From Chiridota heheva (lineage: Eukaryota > Echinodermata > Holothuroidea > Apodida > Chiridotidae), in contig JAIGNY010001437.1 in the NCBI GenBank assembly GCA_020152595.1, positions 2,256,001 through 2,320,000 of the forward strand: a stretch of DNA of 64,000 bases, given 5' to 3'. Under the pieces are notes generated by a model that did no database searches, was not told where the DNA came from, and worked only from the letters and a program-made list of their open reading frames with translations. Of the stretch, positions 1 to 14,200 are shown piece after piece. Within the stretch, counting starts at the first letter, position 1. Each line of letters starts with the position of its first letter. The position numbers and the translations under genes were made by a program.

Positions 1-735
1 AAGTTATGTAACATACTGAGCTTAGAAAAAAATGCAATCTATTTCTTTATATATACCTCAAGTTTTCGGAATCTTAGGAACAATGTGTTCTAATGCAGTT
101 ATGTATATAAGGATATGACATTTTGGAGTAATTGTGATCATGCTGAGTTAAAATGGTCAATGTACACAAAATTCCGATGCAAAATTGAGCAAATTAGCAG
201 CCTTCATGCTGTGGAATTGAGATGCTAGTAAAAGAATAACCGACTAGTGTTGGTACTTAATCAAGACTTTTATCTTCTATTATGTATAACTGTCTCTGAC
301 TTTGTGCGTCCTTTACCAACATAAAAGAATTACAAAAGTAGGATTGGAAAAAAGAAAAGCACTTGCAAATATTGTAATTATTCATCAACATCTCACAATG
401 AAAATAATAGTAAAGCCTCGAAATATAGCTTTTTCATCATTAAGAAATTCCTTGGTCTTGTTGTTTTATTTCAGTTGTTAGGTATTGTTTATCACATTGC
501 CACCTTGTTGAGTCATATGTGGTGTAAATGATCTGCTCCCAAAATAACATGATCAAAAGATCCAAGCGACCTGTTGGCCTAATGCCATACGTTTCGCAAG
601 TGAAGTGCAAGCTTTTTTGTCAAATGAGAAATTATGTTTTGAAAATTGCAATGTTTAGATGGCAACGGTCAACTGATCACAAATTCAGATGGACCTTAGT
701 GAAAGGTTTTATTGTTAGGGCCTACAGCTGACAAA

Positions 736-871
736 GCTCCCAGTGACGTAATTCCATGGCCCTGCCCGGCCAGAACCAGAGGCACCCTGTCTAAAGTCTA
801 AAATGACCCCGTGGGGCTCCCAGTGATGTAATTCCGTGGCCCTGCCCGGCCAGAATCAGGGGCACCCTGTT
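736..871. repeat. GC-rich tandem duplication, about 81 bp
   Basis: Two copies of a block starting gctcccagtga and ending ggcaccctgt (736-790 and 817-871), about 90 percent alike. The block is much richer in G+C than the surroundings and contains ccctgcccggccaga. Confidence 0.7.
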
Positions 872-1449
872 TAAAATGAACCCCGTGGGTGCCCACTGAC
901 TCAGAACCAGGCTGCCTATTTTTTTTTAAGGAAATTAAAAAATGACTTCTAAATAGCTACCAAAATGCCCAAATTCAAGAGCTTTCCCTGGCCCCTACTA
1001 AGGGCTTTGCCTTTTAATAAAATAAAATAAAAAAAAGTTTACAAAAATGACCTTTAGATAGCTACCAAAATTCCAAGAGCAGGGGCCTTAAGCACCCCAG
1101 ACTCCTGCATTTGGGAGCACCCCAAACTCCTGCATTAGGGGGAACCCCAAACTCCTGCCTTTGGGGGCACCCTCCCCCCCCTTAGTTTGGGCCAGGGGCA
1201 CCCTGTCCCAAACTTATGCCACTAAAGCACCCTTTTAGCTTATGGCACACATCATATTTTAAGATGCACCCCTTAATCCCTCAAAAACGCCCCCTCCCCC
1301 CCCTCGAATTTCAAATGCTGGTTACGGCCCTGGTCTTACATTAGCTTAGCATGTCATATTTGTAATAAATGAAAGCAGCTTCTTTCATGTTATTATGGAC
1401 TATATGTTTCTGTGGTGGAAACCTGAGCATTAGACATGCATTCAAAAAT

Positions 1450-1745
1450 TGTTCAATTATCAGTCCATAATTTTTTGTTTACATTATTGGGCGTTTTTAA
1501 TACATTATCGGTCGATAATTTTTTGTTACATTATCAGTCAAGAATTGTTAATTATCGGTCCGTAATTTTTTTGTTATGTAATTGGTCAAAATTTGTTACA
1601 TTATCGGTCAAGCGTTTTATTACACTATCGGTCATTTTTTATTACATTATCGGCGATTGTTACACTATCGGTAAAGAACTTGTTACACTATTAGCCGATG
1701 TTACATTAATGATCAGCACTTGTTACATTATCAGTCGCAACAGAC
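1450..1745 (+). repeat. Degenerate minisatellite, ttacattatcggtca-type
   Basis: About a dozen diverged copies of a motif close to ttacattatcggtca, spaced roughly 20-26 bp. The plus-strand ORF across it is a by-product of the repeat. Confidence 0.65.
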
Positions 1746-2007
1746 TCTAAATCTGGCTTAATTATGATGAGTATCAAAATAGGAGGGATTTACATAAGAT
1801 AAGTTCTATCTAAAGCATACATAACAAATTTTCATATTTGCATATTGATGCCTGAAATTCAAAAGCAATAAATTGTTGAATTTTTGCTACTTTTATGATT
1901 TATAATGGAATTTAAAGTGAATTAGCTGATGTTGCCTCTACATCCATGCACCTTCAACAGTGTGTACCATAGTTTCAGCATTTGTAAAGTAAAATAGAAC
2001 ACATTTA

Positions 2008-2073
2008 TGAGTACTAGAATGAGTACACACTTACTGATTCTGAGTACTAGAATGAGTACACACTTACTGATTC
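2008..2073 (-). repeat. Perfect 33-bp duplication of the exon 12 splice donor
   Basis: 2008-2040 and 2041-2073 are identical. Each copy, read on the minus strand, carries gaatcagtaagtgtg, that is CA|GTAAGT. Exon 12 therefore has two identical donors in tandem. Use of the distal one would include an in-frame TAA. Confidence 0.9.
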
Positions 2074-2276
2074 TGATTAAATTGCAAGGCAAAAACTTCC
2101 TTCTTCTCTAGGCTGGCTTGCAGTGAATGAGTGGGTAAGCTTTTGTTCTTTTTTAGGTCATAGATCAACAACTGACCACCTCCAGTGACCACAGCAAATA
2201 CCATTGGCCTGACTGGTGACCACTGAGCCTGAAAGAGGTAGCCAGCAGCTGTCTCAACTGAAAAAATGTGTCTGGG
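2068..2276 (-). CDS. DYNC2I2: DYNC2I2 exon 12
   Basis: 209 bp encoding a strand ending [14 protein letters not shown], then [12 protein letters not shown] and the start of the last blade (FALQFNQN). It ends CA|GTAAGTGTG in phase 2. Reading through the donor gives CAG TAA, an immediate stop. The donor is duplicated 33 bp further on. Confidence 0.9.
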
Positions 2277-5200
2277 CTGTAAGAAAAGCAGAATTAGAAA
2301 TTAATTATATGAACCAATCTACTAGAGCAGTAAAATAAAATTAAAATATTCTCCCAAAAATGACACTTGCAATTTGGGAGACTCTGCCCCAAACCCCACA
2401 GGCTGTTCATAGTTCATAGTGTTAGAAGAACCACCTAGGATGGTCTGGCTGAACCCCCCCCTTTCTTTCCTCATGGATGAACATGGCTTATGACAGGGTC
2501 GAAAGTGGATAAACACCAGGTTAACACCCAGCTCTTTTCAAGAAGTGTTCAGATAACCAGGCAGGGAGTGAATCTCATACCCTCCAGACCAATGGCTTTA
2601 CAATCCCTCTGAAGGACGGTGAGGGCCACCCAACCATTGGCAACTTCTCCCAAAGGTCCAGTGGGAGAGAAAGTGGGATGCAGAAGACAAACCTCTGCAC
2701 CTGATGTCAGTGTATCATTCTGCATATCTGTGAAAAAATTGCTGGTTGAATTGCCATTGGACTCAAACCTGTGACCTCCAACAACTCTTTTTCCTACATA
2801 CAGTAATCACTCAAACCAAACAGGACTTAACCGAACCACAGCAGGCATTGGAAACTACAATCTTGGACAAAATTTGTTGGAACACTTCGTGAAAATTAGT
2901 ACTGCTTTTATAAATGTACTTTTTTATTCTTTATTATTCAACATCCATAAATAGTATATTTTTTATCATTCAACATCTATCTATACATCATTAATAGTCT
3001 ATTCTTTATTATTCAACATCCATACATCATTAATAGTCTATTCTTTATTATTCAACATCCATACATCATTAATACTCTATTCTTTATTATTCAACATCCA
3101 TACATCATTAATACTCTATTCTTTATTATTCAACATCCATACATCATTAATAGTCTATTCTTTATCATTCAACATCCATACATCATTAATAGTCTATTCT
3201 TTATTATTCAACATCTATACATCATTAATAGTCTATTCTTTATTATTCAACATCTATTCTTTATTATTCAACATCCATACATCATTAATAGTCTATTCTT
3301 TATTATTCAACATCTATACATCATTAATACTCTATTCTTTATTATTCAACATCCATACATCATTAATACTCTATTCTTTATCATTCAACATCTATACATC
3401 ATTAATACTCTTTATTATTACTCTATTTTATTATTCAACATCCATACATCATTAATACTCTATTCTTTATTATTCAACATCCATACATCATTAATAGTCT
3501 ATTCTTTATCATTCAACATCCATACATCATTAATAGTCTATTCTTTATCATTCAACATCCATACATCATTAATAGTCTATTCTTTATCATTCAACATCCA
3601 TACATCATTAATAGTCTATTCTTTATTATTCAATATCCATCCACACCATTAATAGTCTATTCTTTATCATTCAACATCCATACATCATTAATAGTCTATT
3701 CTTTATCATTCAACATCCATACATCATTAATAGTCTATTCTTTATTATTTAATATCCACACACCATTAATAGTCTATTCTTTATTATTCAACATCCACAC
3801 ATCATTAATAGTCTATTCTTTATTATTCAACATCCATACATCATTAATAGTCTATTCTTTATTATTTATTCAATATCCACACACCATTAATAGTCTATTC
3901 TTTATCATTCAACATCCATACATCATTAATAGTCTATTCTTTATCATTCAACATCCATACATCATTAATAGTCTATTCTTTATTATTCAATATCAACACA
4001 TCATTAATAGTCTATTCTTTATTATTCAACATCCATACATAGTCTATTCTTTATCATTCAACATCCACACATCATTAATAGTCTATTCTTTATCATTCAA
4101 CATCCACACACCATTCATAGTCTATTCTTTATCATTCAACATCCATACATAGTCTATTCTTTATCATTCAACATCCATACATCATTAATAGTCTATTCTT
4201 TATTATTTAATATCCACACACCATTAATAGTCTATTCTTTATCATTCAACATCCACACATCATTAATAGTCTATTCTTTATTATTCAACATCCATACATC
4301 ATCAAATAGTCTATTCTTTATTATTCAACATCCACACATCATTAATAATCTATTCTTTATTATTCAAGACCCACACATCATTAATAGTCTATTCTTTATC
4401 ACTCAACATCCACACATAATTAATAGTCTATTCTTTATTATTCAATATCAACACATCATTAATAGTCTATTCTTTATTATTCAACATCCATACATAGTCT
4501 ATTCTTTATCATTCAACATCCACACATCATTAATAGTCTATTCTTTATCATTCAACATCCACACATCATTAATAGTCTATTCTTTATCATTCAACATCCA
4601 TACATAGTCTATTCTTTATTATTCAACATCCACACATCATTAATAATCTATTCTTTATTATTCAAGACCCACACATCATTAATAGTCTATTCTTTATCAT
4701 TCAACATCCACACATAATTAATAGTCTATTCTTTATTACTCAACATCCACACATCATTAATAATCTATTTTTCATTATTCAACATCCACACACCATTAAT
4801 AGTCTATTCTTTATTATTCAACATCCACACATTATTAATAGTCTATTCTTTATTATTCAACATCCACACATCATCAATAGTCTATTCTTTATTATTTCAA
4901 AATATTACATTATTAATAGTCTATTCTTTATTATTTAACATCCACACATCATTAATAGTCTATTCTTTATTATTCAACATCCACACATCATTAATAGTCT
5001 TTTCTTTATTATTCAACATCCACACATCATTATTAACAGCACTTTTGCTTAGTGGTTCTTCGATCTATTTTCTATAAAAAAAAAAATTAACATTGGAGGT
5101 GAAATGCATCACCGATTTAAGTGAGAAGGATTCCCATCAATTGATTTAAAGAAACAGGTATTTGCATGATACCACAACAGATACAAAGAACTGCAAAAGT

Positions 5201-8200
5201 TTTAGCAGAAAGTTAATATTATGCCCTATGATGCCCTTCTCCCCTCTTGACTTGTGGGTGAGCCCGACTTATATATTCATTTCTTAGATACAATGTCAGC
5301 TTTGTAGGCATGCACCTTAAGGTTTCCTTTTATCCAGGAATTCAATCAAAACAATGAAGAGCATGAATATCACTTGCTGCAGTGAGCTGCAAAGAGGAAA
5401 CAAACCTAGCTTCCCATGCATTTCAAAAGCTCAGTTTCTACTTGTAATACCAAATCTTTATTGTGACTTCATGTTGAAGGCTTGCTTTATTATTTGGTAC
5501 ATGAGTTTACGAGACTAGATTGAAGATTTATTTTGATTTTTTGACCACACTTGGTGTGTGCATTCCCCTTTACTAAGTCTATCCTGAAACCATGCAGTAT
5601 TATGAGCATACCATGCTCAGTCCATAATGACATCATACAATAATTATTTTGTTAAAAACAGTTACCAAAGTAATATTTGTCAGCTTACAATATAAAAAGT
5701 GCATAATTTCAAAAGCACTTGGATATTATGTGAAATTTTAAAGAGAAATAGCAGCTCTACAGATCATACTGTAATTCTAGATTAAGCACAGAAAAACTTT
5801 AAAAGCAAGATTAAATCTTAATCAATTTAAAAATGGTTTTTAAAAATCTTACTTCAAGCATGCTATAGATTCGAGCCGAGGTATCTGTTCCACATGACAG
5901 AAAAAGGTTCCGATGAAACGGAGAGCAAGAAACAGTATGAACTGGACCGTTATGTGGTTCAAAGGCAAAAGTCACTGGCGAGTATAAAGGTACTGAAGGC
6001 ATTGTTTCCACTGTAGAAAGAATTATAAATGACAAATATTCTTTAAAAATGTTTTTGAAAAAGAAAGTTCCTTTAAAAAAAAAAATTGATACTAATTAAT
6101 TTGACCCTCAACATTATTGAATAAATTCACATTTCTCTTTAAACTATCACAAATTTTGATGAGACAATTTTTCTCTTTTAATGCTGATGAACACTTCTCT
6201 TGTATGAATGTAATGTTGGTTGATGGTGTGACATTGAGACAATGCCAATCAACTACTCGTTAACTCTGATCATATGTTACTTATTTTGATGGGTTAATCT
6301 GAACCATTTGGGCACCTGAAATTTCTATATTGTAAAATGCTTTGGGCAGTATTAAAAGCTGAAATTTGTAGCTGGCTGTTTTGACATACTGTCCATATAT
6401 TAGGATGATAAGGATTAAGCACTTATTTTTCTTCTTAGAAATGTAACAAGTTTTTGCCCAAGAAACCTGTATGATATAAACTTAACTATATAAACTTAAC
6501 ATTGGGAGCTGCATGGGGAAATATGTTTGTTTGTTTGATGAGGGCTAAATGGCACCATGACAGCAAGGGTCAAATTGTGCCTGGGAGCTTAGATCATTCC
6601 AGAGGTAGGAAGAAACAAAAATAGGAGCCTGAGAGAAGTACGGAGGCTAAGAGCTATGAAGCTGGGATCAAAAGAAGAAGTGCATGGGTGTAAAAAAAAG
6701 GGGAAAAAGTAGGTAGTAGGGGTGGGAGAGGAGGGCTAAATATGGTTGTAGAGGGAGGCATGATGAAGGAAGGAGATAATTTTATCAGTATTTTTCTTTT
6801 TCTTTTCTAGAAGAGCTTGCCTATGGAGTTGTGATGGGTGAGGGAAGCTCTGGGGAAGTTGTACAGGGGGCAGGCAAGGGGATGTGGTGGACTGTGAGGA
6901 GGCAATGGCATTTGTTGCAGAGGAGGGGGGAGCCAGTATGGAGGTGGGAGTGAGTGAGGTGGGTGTGATCTATTCTAAGGCTGGTAATGTGGACGTTGTA
7001 GATACGGGAGAGATTGTGGATGGTGGGTTTGGTCCAAATGGTGTGCTAGATGTCATGGAGTTTGTTATCAATTTTGGAGTCCCATGCGGTATGCCAGGGA
7101 TAACGAACAAGGGAAGTGATTAGCAGTTTGATGTCAGAAAGGGTTTTGGAAAAGGGGTAGTAGGGGGAGGTTGAGGGCAAACTTAGTGGCTGTCATTGCC
7201 TGGGATGCCATCATAGCTGGGTATCCAGAAGAAAAGAATACTTTTCCTGCAGAGGAAGGGGGAGGAGTTTATGGGGGTGGGACTTGGGGTTATTCCACTT
7301 AAGGTTGAGTAAAGAAGTAAGGAAAGACTTGGAGTCTGAGAAGATGGCAAAGTGGCTGAGCGGGCAGTACTCAATATAGTTTTGGGCAAGCTGGATGGTC
7401 TTGGCATCAGCAGAGAAGATAGACGAGTAGTTGGGAAGCCTGTTACTCAGAGTGATGCCTTGAATAATGGCAGCAGCAGCTGTATTGTCGCCTTCCTTAG
7501 AGCCATCAGTATAGATGGAAGTGTAGTTTGAGAGTTGGTCTTTGATTTGGTTGTGGAGGTTGATGAAGAGGTTGAGGTGTTTGGTTTTTGTGATGAGTGG
7601 AGAGGTCCAGGTGGATGGAAGGGAGGGAGTGGCCCAGGGCGGAAAAGTGGGCCAGGAGAATGTGCCAAGAGTGGTGGGGTTGATGTTGAGATGGTGGAGG
7701 TCAGGTTTGATGCATAAGCTGAAGCTGAAGGGAGGGAAAAAGGTTTTAGTCCTATCAAAGAGGGTGGAGAAATTATGATACCTAATGAGGTTGTAGACAG
7801 GGTTTTGAATGTTGGTGAGTGCTCTAAAAGCATAGGAAAGGCTAAGCTTTCTACACCTTAGCAGAAAGGGGGGTTCGTTGGCTTCAATGTGAAGGCTGTT
7901 GATGGGGGAGGTCCTGTAGGCACCCAAACAAAGCCTAATGGCTTCATTTTGGATGGTGTTGATGTGGTTGAGGTAAGAGTTATAAGCGGCACAGCATTGA
8001 GCTTGGCACGAATGGAGAGCTTGAAGATTTTGAGGAGAGCATAAGGGTCCGCACCTAAAGTGGTTTGAAGAAGAGGCGGAGAATGTTGAGAGAGCTGTTG
8101 CATTTCTGTTTCAGTTTGGTGATGTGTTGCTTGTAGGAGAGCTTAGGTCTAGGGTTAGACCCAGAAACTTAGTGTGGTCAACTTTAGGGATGCGATTGCT

Positions 8201-11200
8201 GATGAGCACAAAGTTCGGGTTGGGGTGGAGGTTGTTGAAATGACAGAAGTGCATGCAGACTGTCTTTGGAAAATTTAAAGCATTATTGTTGCACCAGTCT
8301 TGCAGCCGACTGAGGCTGAGTTAGAGCCTATTTTCAACAAGAGAAAAGCTAGGGGAGGATCAGAAGATGGTGAAGTTGTCCACATTTGATGTTGGGGCCA
8401 AGTTTGTCCATGATGTTAATTAATACTCAGGTTGAAGAGAGTAGGGGAGAGGATGCTGCCTTGGGGATGCTCTCTTCTTGGGGGCACTGTTGGAGAGGCC
8501 GTGGCTAATATGAAGTTGGAACTGCCTGGGTGAGAGGAAGTTTTGAATTTTGGGAAGGTGACCTCTGAGGCGATGGTATGAAGCTTGCGGGTAATGCCGT
8601 ATTTCCAAGTAGTGTCGAAAGCTTTCTCGAGGTCAAAAAAGATGGCAATAAGGTGTTCCTTTTTTGCAAAGGATTCCCGAATAGGAGTGTTGAGCCTGAT
8701 TAACTGGCCCAAGGTATTGCAACGTTTCCGGAAGCCGCTTTAACAATTTTAAAACAATTTATTCATCAACATAATTGTAGGCCACCGGCCCCTAGTACAA
8801 TATAATCAGTGATACACACTTTGAAAATTAGCAAATTATAAAATATATACATGACTCAGCAACATCATATGTAAAATAAATACAATTTAATCAATAACAA
8901 CTTGCGGTTCACAACACTGAAATTAAACATTATTTAACAAATCTTGACATTTTTTAAAGGCAAGGAATATAAATCTACCTAAGTTAGTTTAAATGAAAGA
9001 ATTCTTTTTTTGCATCAAATTTCAAAACTTCTGTCTGTCAGGGAAACTTGTGAAATAAGCAGGCATAAAATTATTTCTATAATCTTTATAACAGGGACAA
9101 ACAAGAATAAAATGGAATTCATCTTTTACAAAACCTAAATCACAAAGCACAGAAATTCTTTCCTCAAATGGGGTATTATTTCATCGCCCAGTTTCAACTC
9201 TTAAATCAAGACTAGACAAAGAAATTTACAAAGACTTATGTTTATACTCATGAAGTGAGATGCGACTTAAATACTTTTCACAAATGAAATCAGCTTTAAA
9301 GGTACAATATGTTATCAATCTCCTACTTGAATTTATTTCCCAAGTCCAATTTTAAACATAAATGTTTTTAAGTCTTTGCTCAAAAAGTATTGTGAAAGCC
9401 CTTTGCTCCTGATTCCCTGGTTCAACCAAGCTTCCCCAAAACCCACAGAAAAAAATAAATTTTAAAGGTCCAACAAACAAAACCTCTCTTCTAAAGGAAG
9501 TTGTTCTTGGTATTAAAACTAGAGAACATAAACAATCCCCAGGTAAACTGCTCCTGGTAAGCTGGAGAACATAAATGATCGCCAACTAAACTGCTCCTGG
9601 TAAGCTAGAGAACATAAATGATCGCTGGGAAAACTGCTCCTGGTAAGCTAGAGAACATAAATGAACGCCAGGTAAACTGCTCCTAGTAAGCTAGAGAAGA
9701 TAAATGATCGCTGGATAAACTGCTCCTGGTAAGCTAAAAACATAAATAACACCAGGTAAACTGCTCCTGGTAAGCTAGAGAACATAAATGAACGCCAGGT
9801 AAACTGCTCCTTGTAAGCTTAAGAACATATATGATCGCCAAGTAAACTGCTCCTGGTAAGCTAGAGAACATGAATGATCGCCAGGTAAAGTGCTCCTGGT
9901 AAGCTAGAGAACATAAATGAATGCTGGGTAAACTGCTCCTGGTAAGCTAGAGAACATAAATGAACGCCAGGTAAACTGCTCCTGGTAAGCTAGAGAACAT
10001 AAATGAACGCGGGGTAAACTGCTCCTGGTAAGCTAGAGAACATAAATCAACGCCAGGTAAACTGCTCCTGGTAAGCTAGAGAACATAAATGATCGCCAGG
10101 TAAACTGCTCCTGGTAAGCTAGAGAACATAAATGATCGCCAAGTAAACTGCTCCTGGTAAGCTAGAGAATATAAAGGATCGCCAGATAAACTGCTCCTGG
10201 TAAGCTAGAGAACATAAATGATCGCTTGGAAAACTGCTCCTGGTAAGCTAGAGAACATAAATGAACGCCAGGTAAACTGCTCCTAGTAAGCTAGAGAACA
10301 TAAATGATCGCTGGGTAAACTGCTCCTGGTAAGCTAAAAACATAAATAATCGCCAAGTAAACTGCTCCTGGTAAGCTAGAGAACATAAATGAACGCCAGG
10401 TAAACTGCTCCTTGTAAGCTTAAGAACATATATGATCGCCAAGTAAACTGCTCCTGGTAAGCTAGAGAACATGAATGAACGCCAGGTAAACTGCTCCTGG
10501 TAAGCTAGAGAACATAAATGATCGCCAGGTAAACTGCTCCTAGTAAGCTAGAGAACATAAATGATCGCTGGGTAAACTGCTCCTGGTAAGCTAAAAAACA
10601 TAAATAATCGCCAAGTAAACTGCTCCTGGTAAGCTAGAGAACATAAATGAACGCCAGGTAAACTGCTCCTGGTAAGCTAGAGAAGATAAATGATCGCTGG
10701 GTAAACTGCTCCTGGTAAGCTAGAGAACATAAATGATCGCCAGGTAAAGTGCTCCTGGTAAGCTAGAGAACATAAATGAACGCCAGGTAAACTGCTCCTG
10801 GTAAGCTAGAGAACATAAATGAACGCCATGTAAACTGCTCCTGGTAAGCTAGAGAACATAAATGATTGCTGGGTAAACTGCTCCTGGTAAGCTAAAAAAC
10901 ATAAATGAACGCCAGGTAAACTGCTCCTGGTAAGCTAGAGAACATAAATGATCGCCAAGTAAACTGCTCCTGGTAAGCTAGAGAACATAAATGAACGCCA
11001 GGTAAACTGCTCCTGGTAAGCTAGAGAACATAAATGAACGCCAGGTAAACTGCTTCTTGTAAGCTAGAGAACATAAATGATCGCCAAGTAAACTGCTCCT
11101 GGTAAGCTAGAGAACATGACTGAACGCCAGGTAAACTGCTCCTGGTAAGCTAGAGAACATAAATGATCGCTGGGTAAACTGCTTCTGGTAAGCTAGAGAA

Positions 11201-14200
11201 CATAAATGAATGCCAGGTAAACTGCTCCTGGTAAGCTAGAGGACATAAATGAACGCGGGGTAAACTGCTCCTGGTAAGCTAGAGAACATAAATCAACGCC
11301 AGGTAAACTGCTCCTGGTAAGCTAGAGAACATAAATGATCGCCAGGTAAACTGCTCCTGGTAAGCTAGAGAACATAAATGATCGCCAAGTAAACTGCTCC
11401 TGGTAAGCTAGAGAATATAAAGGATCGCCAGATAAACTGCTCCTGGTAAGCTAGAGAACATAAATGATCGCTGGGAAAACTGCTCCTGGTAAGCTAGAGA
11501 ACATAAATGAACGCCAGGTAAACTGCTCCTAGTAAGCTAGAGAACATAAATGATCGCTGGGTAAACTGCTCCTGGTAAGCTAAAAAACATAAATAATCGC
11601 CAAGTAAACTGCTCCTGGTAAGCTAGAGAACATAAATGAACGCCAGGTAAACTGCTCCTTGTAAGCTTAAGAACATATATGATCGCCAAGTAAACTGCTC
11701 CTGGTAAGCTAGAGAACATGAATGAACGCCAGGTAAACTGCTCCTGGTAAGCTAGAGAACATAAATGATCGCCGGGTAAACTGCTCCTGGTAAGCTAGAG
11801 AACATAAATGATCGCTGGGAAAACTGCTCCTGGTAAGCTAGAGAACATAAATGAACGCCAGGTAAACTGCTCCTAGTAAGCTAGAGAACATAAATGATCG
11901 CTGGGTAAACTGCTCCTGGTAAGCTAAAAAACATAAATAATCGCCAAGTAAACTGCTCCTGGTAAGCTAGAGAACATAAATGAACGCCAGGTAAACTGCT
12001 CCTGGTAAGCTAGAGAACATAAATGATCGCCAAGTAAAATGCTCCTGGTAAGCTAGAGAACATAAATGAACGCCAGGTAAACTGCCCCTGGTAAGCTAGA
12101 GAACATAAATGAACGCCAGGTAAACTGCTCCTGGTAAGCTAGAGAACATAAATGAACGCTGGGTAAACTGCTCCTGGTAAGCTAGAGAACATAAATGAAC
12201 GCCAGGTAAACTGCTCCTGGTAAGCTAGAGAACATAAATGAACGCCAGGTAAACTGCCCCTGGTAAGCTAGAGAACATAAATGAACGCCAGGTAAACTGC
12301 TCCTGGTAAGCTAGAGAACATAAATGAACGCCAGGTAAAGTGCTCCTGGTAAGCTAGAGAACATAAATGAACGCCAGGTAAACTGCTCCTGGTAAGCTAG
12401 AGAACATAAATGAACGCCAGGTAAACTGCCCCTGGTAAGCTAGAGAACATAAATGAACGCCAGGTAAACTGCTCCTGGTAAGCTAGAGAACATAAATGAA
12501 CGCTGGGTAAACTGCTCCTGGTAAGCTAGAGAACATAAATGATCGCCAGGTAAACTGCTCCTGGTAAGCTAGAGAACATAAATGAACGCTGGGTAAACTG
12601 CTCCTGGTAAGCTAGAGAACATAAATGATCGCCAGGTAAACTGCTCCTGGTAAGCTAGAGAACATAAATGAACACCAGGTAAACTGCTCCTGGTAAGCTA
12701 GAGAACATAAATGATCACCAGGCAAACTGCTCCTAGTAAGCTAGAGAACATAAATGATCGCCAGGCAAACTGCTTCGGTAAGCTAGAGAACATAAATGAT
12801 CGCCAAGTAAACTGCTCCTGGTAAGCTAGAGAACATAAACAATCGCCAGGTAAACTGCTTCTGGTAAGCTAGAGAACATAAATGATCGCCAGGTAAACAA
12901 AAATTCTCAACCAATATTCTAAAACTGACATGGCTCTATTTACCTGCACAATTACTTGTACTAATAGGCAGCTTTGAACCATTTTACAAAACATGTGATG
13001 TATTTTTTCTATCTCACTAGCTTACTCGAGCCCCCATATTTTAGAGCCATAATGGAGAACAGGTTTCATTTTGTAGTTAAATAGTTTTAAGATAGTTTCA
13101 GTGGGAACATCACCAAAATTTCGAAGATCATTAAAGAACAAAATGGTTTGGTACTTTGATTTGCTAATCTACTGTTAGTTTAAGCCCAAGAACCAGAAAC
13201 AGAAAGAACCAAACTAAGATTTGTAATTAGTAATAACTTCCATTTTTTCACCACCAAACTGCCACTTCTCATTTCTTTTAAGAATTCTTCCCTTTTAAAA
13301 ACAACGACCTTAAGACTTATTAACATTAATTTGTAAAAAGAGGATTGACAAAATCGAGCGAGACCATCCAAGAGCCTCTGCAATCCTGTAATAGAACGGC
13401 TGAATAAAATAAAATCATCTGTGAACATAAGATGAGTGAGCGTTAAACTTCCCACTTGAACTCCATGAAAACCAAGTTGGTTCGTTTCTTCATTAATATC
13501 ATCTAAAAATACATTGAATGAAAGTGGGGACAATGGTGACCCTTGCTGTACACCTTTCTGGCATAGAAAGAAATTAGAATATTCACAATTACCTCTTACA
13601 CAAGACTGTAGTCCCTCAAACAAAGACACAAGAACATCAAATAAATTACAATGTAAGCCTTTACTATGAAGCTTCCGCAGTACTGTCTGCCTGTCTACAG
13701 AATCAAAACTTTACGAAAGTCAATAAATGCAGTATAAAAACGCCCTCTTTTCCTACCAAGATACTTGAATATAATTGTATGCAAGATAAACACATTGTCT
13801 ATTGCCCTATGTCCTTTTCTAAAGCCGCTCTGGTAAGGAGAAACAGGGTTTACGTTAACAGATCAGAACTGTAATCTACCAAGTAAGATATTGGAGAAAA
13901 CTTTACCTAAACCTGATATCAAACTAATACCTCGGTAGTTATAAGTATCACCAACTCTTCTACTTTTATGAATAGGTATAATAACACTCGATTTCCATCT
14001 GAGAGGGAAAAATCCTTTCGTAAACAATACAATAAAAAGCTTGTGTAAAACATCAATCACCTCAATAGAAGCATTCTTAACAAGTTCAGCGGGAATTCTG
14101 TCAGACCAGGTGCTTTACCCTCACGTAGAGCCTGTATATTTTGTTCAGCCCCCTCTTTGTGTATACATATATCAACACTTTCAATTATGTTCGTTTGATC

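Larger units (their letters stand above)
1..2007. other. DYNC2I2 last intron or left flank; no exon found
   Basis: I looked on the minus strand for the missing final WD strand (GxVKVW-like) and saw none. The stretch contains a GC-rich duplication and a short minisatellite (listed separately), plus homopurine and A-rich tracts near 1030 and C-runs near 1175 and 1300. No convincing gene. Confidence 0.6.

Noticed and set aside
6884-7778. Gly/Val-rich plus-strand ORFs
   Set aside because: Antisense shadows of the LINE A RNase H region.
9352-11719. Minus-strand ORFs reading [14 protein letters not shown] repeats as a membrane protein
   Set aside because: They are translations of the 42-bp satellite and are broken by variant units; no independent start or family.
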